Shown here: in pieces, positions 15,107 to 16,762 of the stretch
How the letters are laid out: every line of letters begins with the position of its first letter
Position numbering within the stretch: position 1 is the first letter of the stretch
Assembly: GCA_011052165.1 (NCBI GenBank)
Contig: DRJN01000351.1
Location: 1 to 16,762 of the forward strand
DNA: 16,762 bases
Reading direction: 5' to 3'
Origin: Gammaproteobacteria bacterium
GTDB lineage: Bacteria; Pseudomonadota; Gammaproteobacteria; UBA6429; Thiohalophilaceae
Notes under the pieces: model-generated
Databases searched by the model: none
The model's input: the letters and a program-made list of their open reading frames with translations, nothing else
Told to the model about the DNA's origin: nothing
Made by a program: the position numbers and the translations under genes

Positions 15107-16000
15107 CTCTATATCTGTATCACGCGCGCATTCCTTCAACCATTGCGCTGGATATTCACTTTCAAAGTACTCTGGCATTTTAACCATAAAGGGATAATTC
15201 AAATCAATCAGCTGTTGCTTAAAGTAAACAGGTATTTCCTGCTTTACGCCCGGGTTTACTTTTCTGGTCGCTTCTTTAAATTCAATGGGTTTAATTTTTA
15301 GAAAATTGCAAATATTGTTTAATAATTTATTCGGATCATCCAGTAATTCTTCGTAAAAAAACACAAGGACATTTTCTTCCGGAAAATACTTCTTCCATCT
15401 TTTCACAAGATTGACGTAATCATTTGCCTGATGCTGCAAGTCATCTCTGAATTCTTCTTTAAACAGGGAGATGTCAACCTTTGTATAGTCGTCTATTCCC
15501 TTTTTCTTCATCAGATTCATTTTTGCCCGAGACCACTCTCTGTCGATCGGAGACCTTAAGCTGATAATAATTTTTGCATCGGGGTATAAACTGCTGATTT
15601 TCTCAATTGCTTTTTCCGGCAACTCGGAATATTTCGGCGTTATATCGCCTGATAATTTGTTCTTGTCAAACAAGCTAAGGTACCAGCGGTCATTTTCAGT
15701 GGAAAAGAAATATTTGAAATCCCACCAGATGTCATGAAAATTTACGCTCCCACTTACCAGGCTGGAAAGATGATTTTTTATCCTGCGTTTCAGGTATCTT
15801 CTTTTGCCTCTATAGTGCCAATGCTTTCCAAAAAGTTTTTTTGTCAGATTGCTTTTCCCCAGGAATTCTCTCGCCCAGAAATATCGAATCTCCTTGTCAA
15901 GCGGCAGAAAAACATCCGGGTGTTGTTTGAGTGTTTTGTATAGCCAGCCGGTTGCCGTCTTGGGAGGACCAATAGCAATGAATATTTCATTTTTTTTCAT
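15098..16000 (-). CDS. Second sulfotransferase (atypical PAPS loop)
   Basis: 300 residues from ATG at 16000; GAGAGG lies 12 bases upstream, a weak site. The N-terminal IAIGPPKTATGWLYKTLKQH aligns with the 5'-phosphosulfate loop, but the usual K-x-G-T-T becomes K-T-A-T-G. The 3'-phosphate motif SLRSPIDREWSRAKM (Arg149, Ser157) is intact, as are QHPDVFLPLDKEIRYF and SGDITPKYSELP. This is the same overall family as the gene at 9071 but only distantly similar, so a different acceptor or position of sulfation is likely (inference). It is rich in Lys and AT-rich codons compared with the surface-protein gene, suggesting separate ancestry. It sits between the deacetylase (54 bases upstream) and the Asp-box gene (3 bases downstream) in the leftward operon. 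Cytoplasmic; no signal peptide. Confidence 0.87.
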   Translation of the reverse strand: MKKNEIFIAIGPPKTATGWLYKTLKQHPDVFLPLDKEIRYFWAREFLGKSNLTKKLFGKHWHYRGKRRYLKRRIKNHLSSLVSGSVNFHDIWWDFKYFFSTENDRWYLSLFDKNKLSGDITPKYSELPEKAIEKISSLYPDAKIIISLRSPIDREWSRAKMNLMKKKGIDDYTKVDISLFKEEFRDDLQHQANDYVNLVKRWKKYFPEENVLVFFYEELLDDPNKLLNNICNFLKIKPIEFKEATRKVNPGVKQEIPVYFKQQLIDLNYPFMVKMPEYFESEYPAQWLKECARDTDIERR

Positions 16001-16018
16001 AGCGTTAAAATGCCTCTC

Positions 16019-16039
16019 GGCGGTAACACAATGACCGCC
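16019..16039 (-). other. Short inverted repeat between deacetylase and sulfotransferase genes
   Basis: GGCGGT (16019-16024) and ACCGCC (16034-16039) can form a 6-bp GC-rich stem with a 9-base loop in the leftward transcript. Only a weak TTTT follows several bases later. It may be a processing or attenuation site; the evidence is slight. Confidence 0.25.
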
Positions 16040-16054
16040 ATGGATAAATCCAAT

Positions 16055-16762
16055 TCAGTCATTATGATTTGCAATTATACTCGTGTACGCCTCTGATATT
16101 GGGAGTATTTCCGCTTTCGACGATTTACACTGATCCAGAAGCCACTCAAATTGTTCCGGCGTACAGCTATAGGCGTCTGGATTATCCGAGACACCGTGAG
16201 TATAAAATATAAGCCACCCTCCCGAGTGTTCCGCTTTCCTGATAACTTGTTTTATTGATTCTTTATCAAACCTATCGCTATAAAGACTTATTGCCCTCAG
16301 CAAATACATGTCTGTAGATACCTGATTGATCCCGGGTCGTGAGCTACGCAGGGTTTTATAGTTATTACCAAGTAATCTTTTTGCCTTGAAATTCACCTGC
16401 CCGAATGGATAAGAAAAATGATCTATGGATGTAACATCGAGTAATTGACAAAGCTCGTGGACATTTTTTTGTGCATCAGCAGCCATGCTCTGCGCTGTAC
16501 CTGTGTTCAACCGGTAGTGACTGTATGTATGACAGGAAATATCATGACCACAACGGCTGAGTTCGACGATTTCTTCCGGACCGATAAAGGAGTCTTCCCT
16601 CCTCGAAAGCCCCATTGCGACGTAAAACGTAGCTTTTACACCACACCTGTCAAGTATTGGGACACCGTTAGTCATTGCAGTACGCGGAACATCATCGAAG
16701 GTAATGCTTATTATGGGTCGCCCCATCCTGACAGGAATTCGTTTACTTGCGAATGTCTGCAA
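16055..16762 (-). CDS. Polysaccharide deacetylase (NodB homology, CE4), N-terminus cut by the window edge
   Basis: 235 codons are visible and the frame is open to the edge; a TTG at the very edge could start it but the true start probably lies outside. NodB motifs in order, numbered from the edge: SITFDDVP (Asp23 base, Asp24 metal), HTYSH (His78, His82 metal ligands), SYPFGQVN (motif 3, 117-124) and FYTHGVSD (His189, motif 5). The fold is thus complete. CE4 enzymes remove N- or O-acetyl groups from chitin-like, peptidoglycan or exopolysaccharide sugars. If N-acetylhexosamines are the target, the freed amines could become sites for N-sulfation by the next gene, as in heparan sulfate synthesis (inference from the order). 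Whether it is exported cannot be judged without the N-terminus. It appears to be the most upstream visible gene of the leftward operon. Confidence 0.87.
   Translation of the reverse strand: MQTFASKRIPVRMGRPIISITFDDVPRTAMTNGVPILDRCGVKATFYVAMGLSRREDSFIGPEEIVELSRCGHDISCHTYSHYRLNTGTAQSMAADAQKNVHELCQLLDVTSIDHFSYPFGQVNFKAKRLLGNNYKTLRSSRPGINQVSTDMYLLRAISLYSDRFDKESIKQVIRKAEHSGGWLIFYTHGVSDNPDAYSCTPEQFEWLLDQCKSSKAEILPISEAYTSIIANHND

Overview
The window looks like chromosomal DNA of a free-living, biofilm- or floc-forming Gram-negative proteobacterium, probably a gammaproteobacterium. This is inferred from protein types (Tat-exported oxidoreductase subunit, polyserine linker, CTERM-type surface protein, -24/-12 promoter-like elements); there is no rRNA, tRNA or other taxonomic marker. 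No mobile element, CRISPR array, integrase or origin was seen. The theme is a secreted, probably sulfated exopolysaccharide and the proteins that export, trim, bind and anchor it.

Left part (1-4800): the 5' part of a secreted malectin-domain protein reads leftwards off the window edge. It is divergent, across about 580 bases of AT-rich non-coding DNA, from a 1249-residue surface protein. That protein has a signal peptide, FG-GAP/VCBS repeats, a run of cadherin/Ig-like domains, thrombospondin type 3 Ca-binding repeats, an anchor-U-like region, a polySer/polyGly linker with Cys, and a membrane/Arg sorting tail. A -24/-12 (sigma-54) promoter match sits just upstream of it and a strong intrinsic terminator follows it.

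Middle part (4800-9985): a rightward trio encodes a membrane-anchored SGNH hydrolase, a small Tat-signal protein and a GMC flavoprotein oxidoreductase. A leftward family 2 glycosyltransferase converges on the oxidoreductase. The glycosyltransferase is divergent from a rightward PAPS-type sulfotransferase that starts with TTG.

Right part (10030-16762): a leftward four-gene set, read in transcription order, encodes a NodB polysaccharide deacetylase (cut by the window edge), a second sulfotransferase, a 12-Asp-box beta-propeller protein with a C-terminal jelly-roll-like domain, and a heparinase II/III-type lyase with three N-terminal membrane helices. It ends in a hairpin-T-tract terminator that contains the last stop codon.

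Working model (inference): cytoplasmic enzymes (glycosyltransferase, sulfotransferases) build and sulfate a glycan. Envelope enzymes (deacetylase, SGNH hydrolase, Tat/GMC oxidoreductase, tethered lyase) edit and release it. The Asp-box, malectin and CTERM proteins bind it or hold it at the surface.
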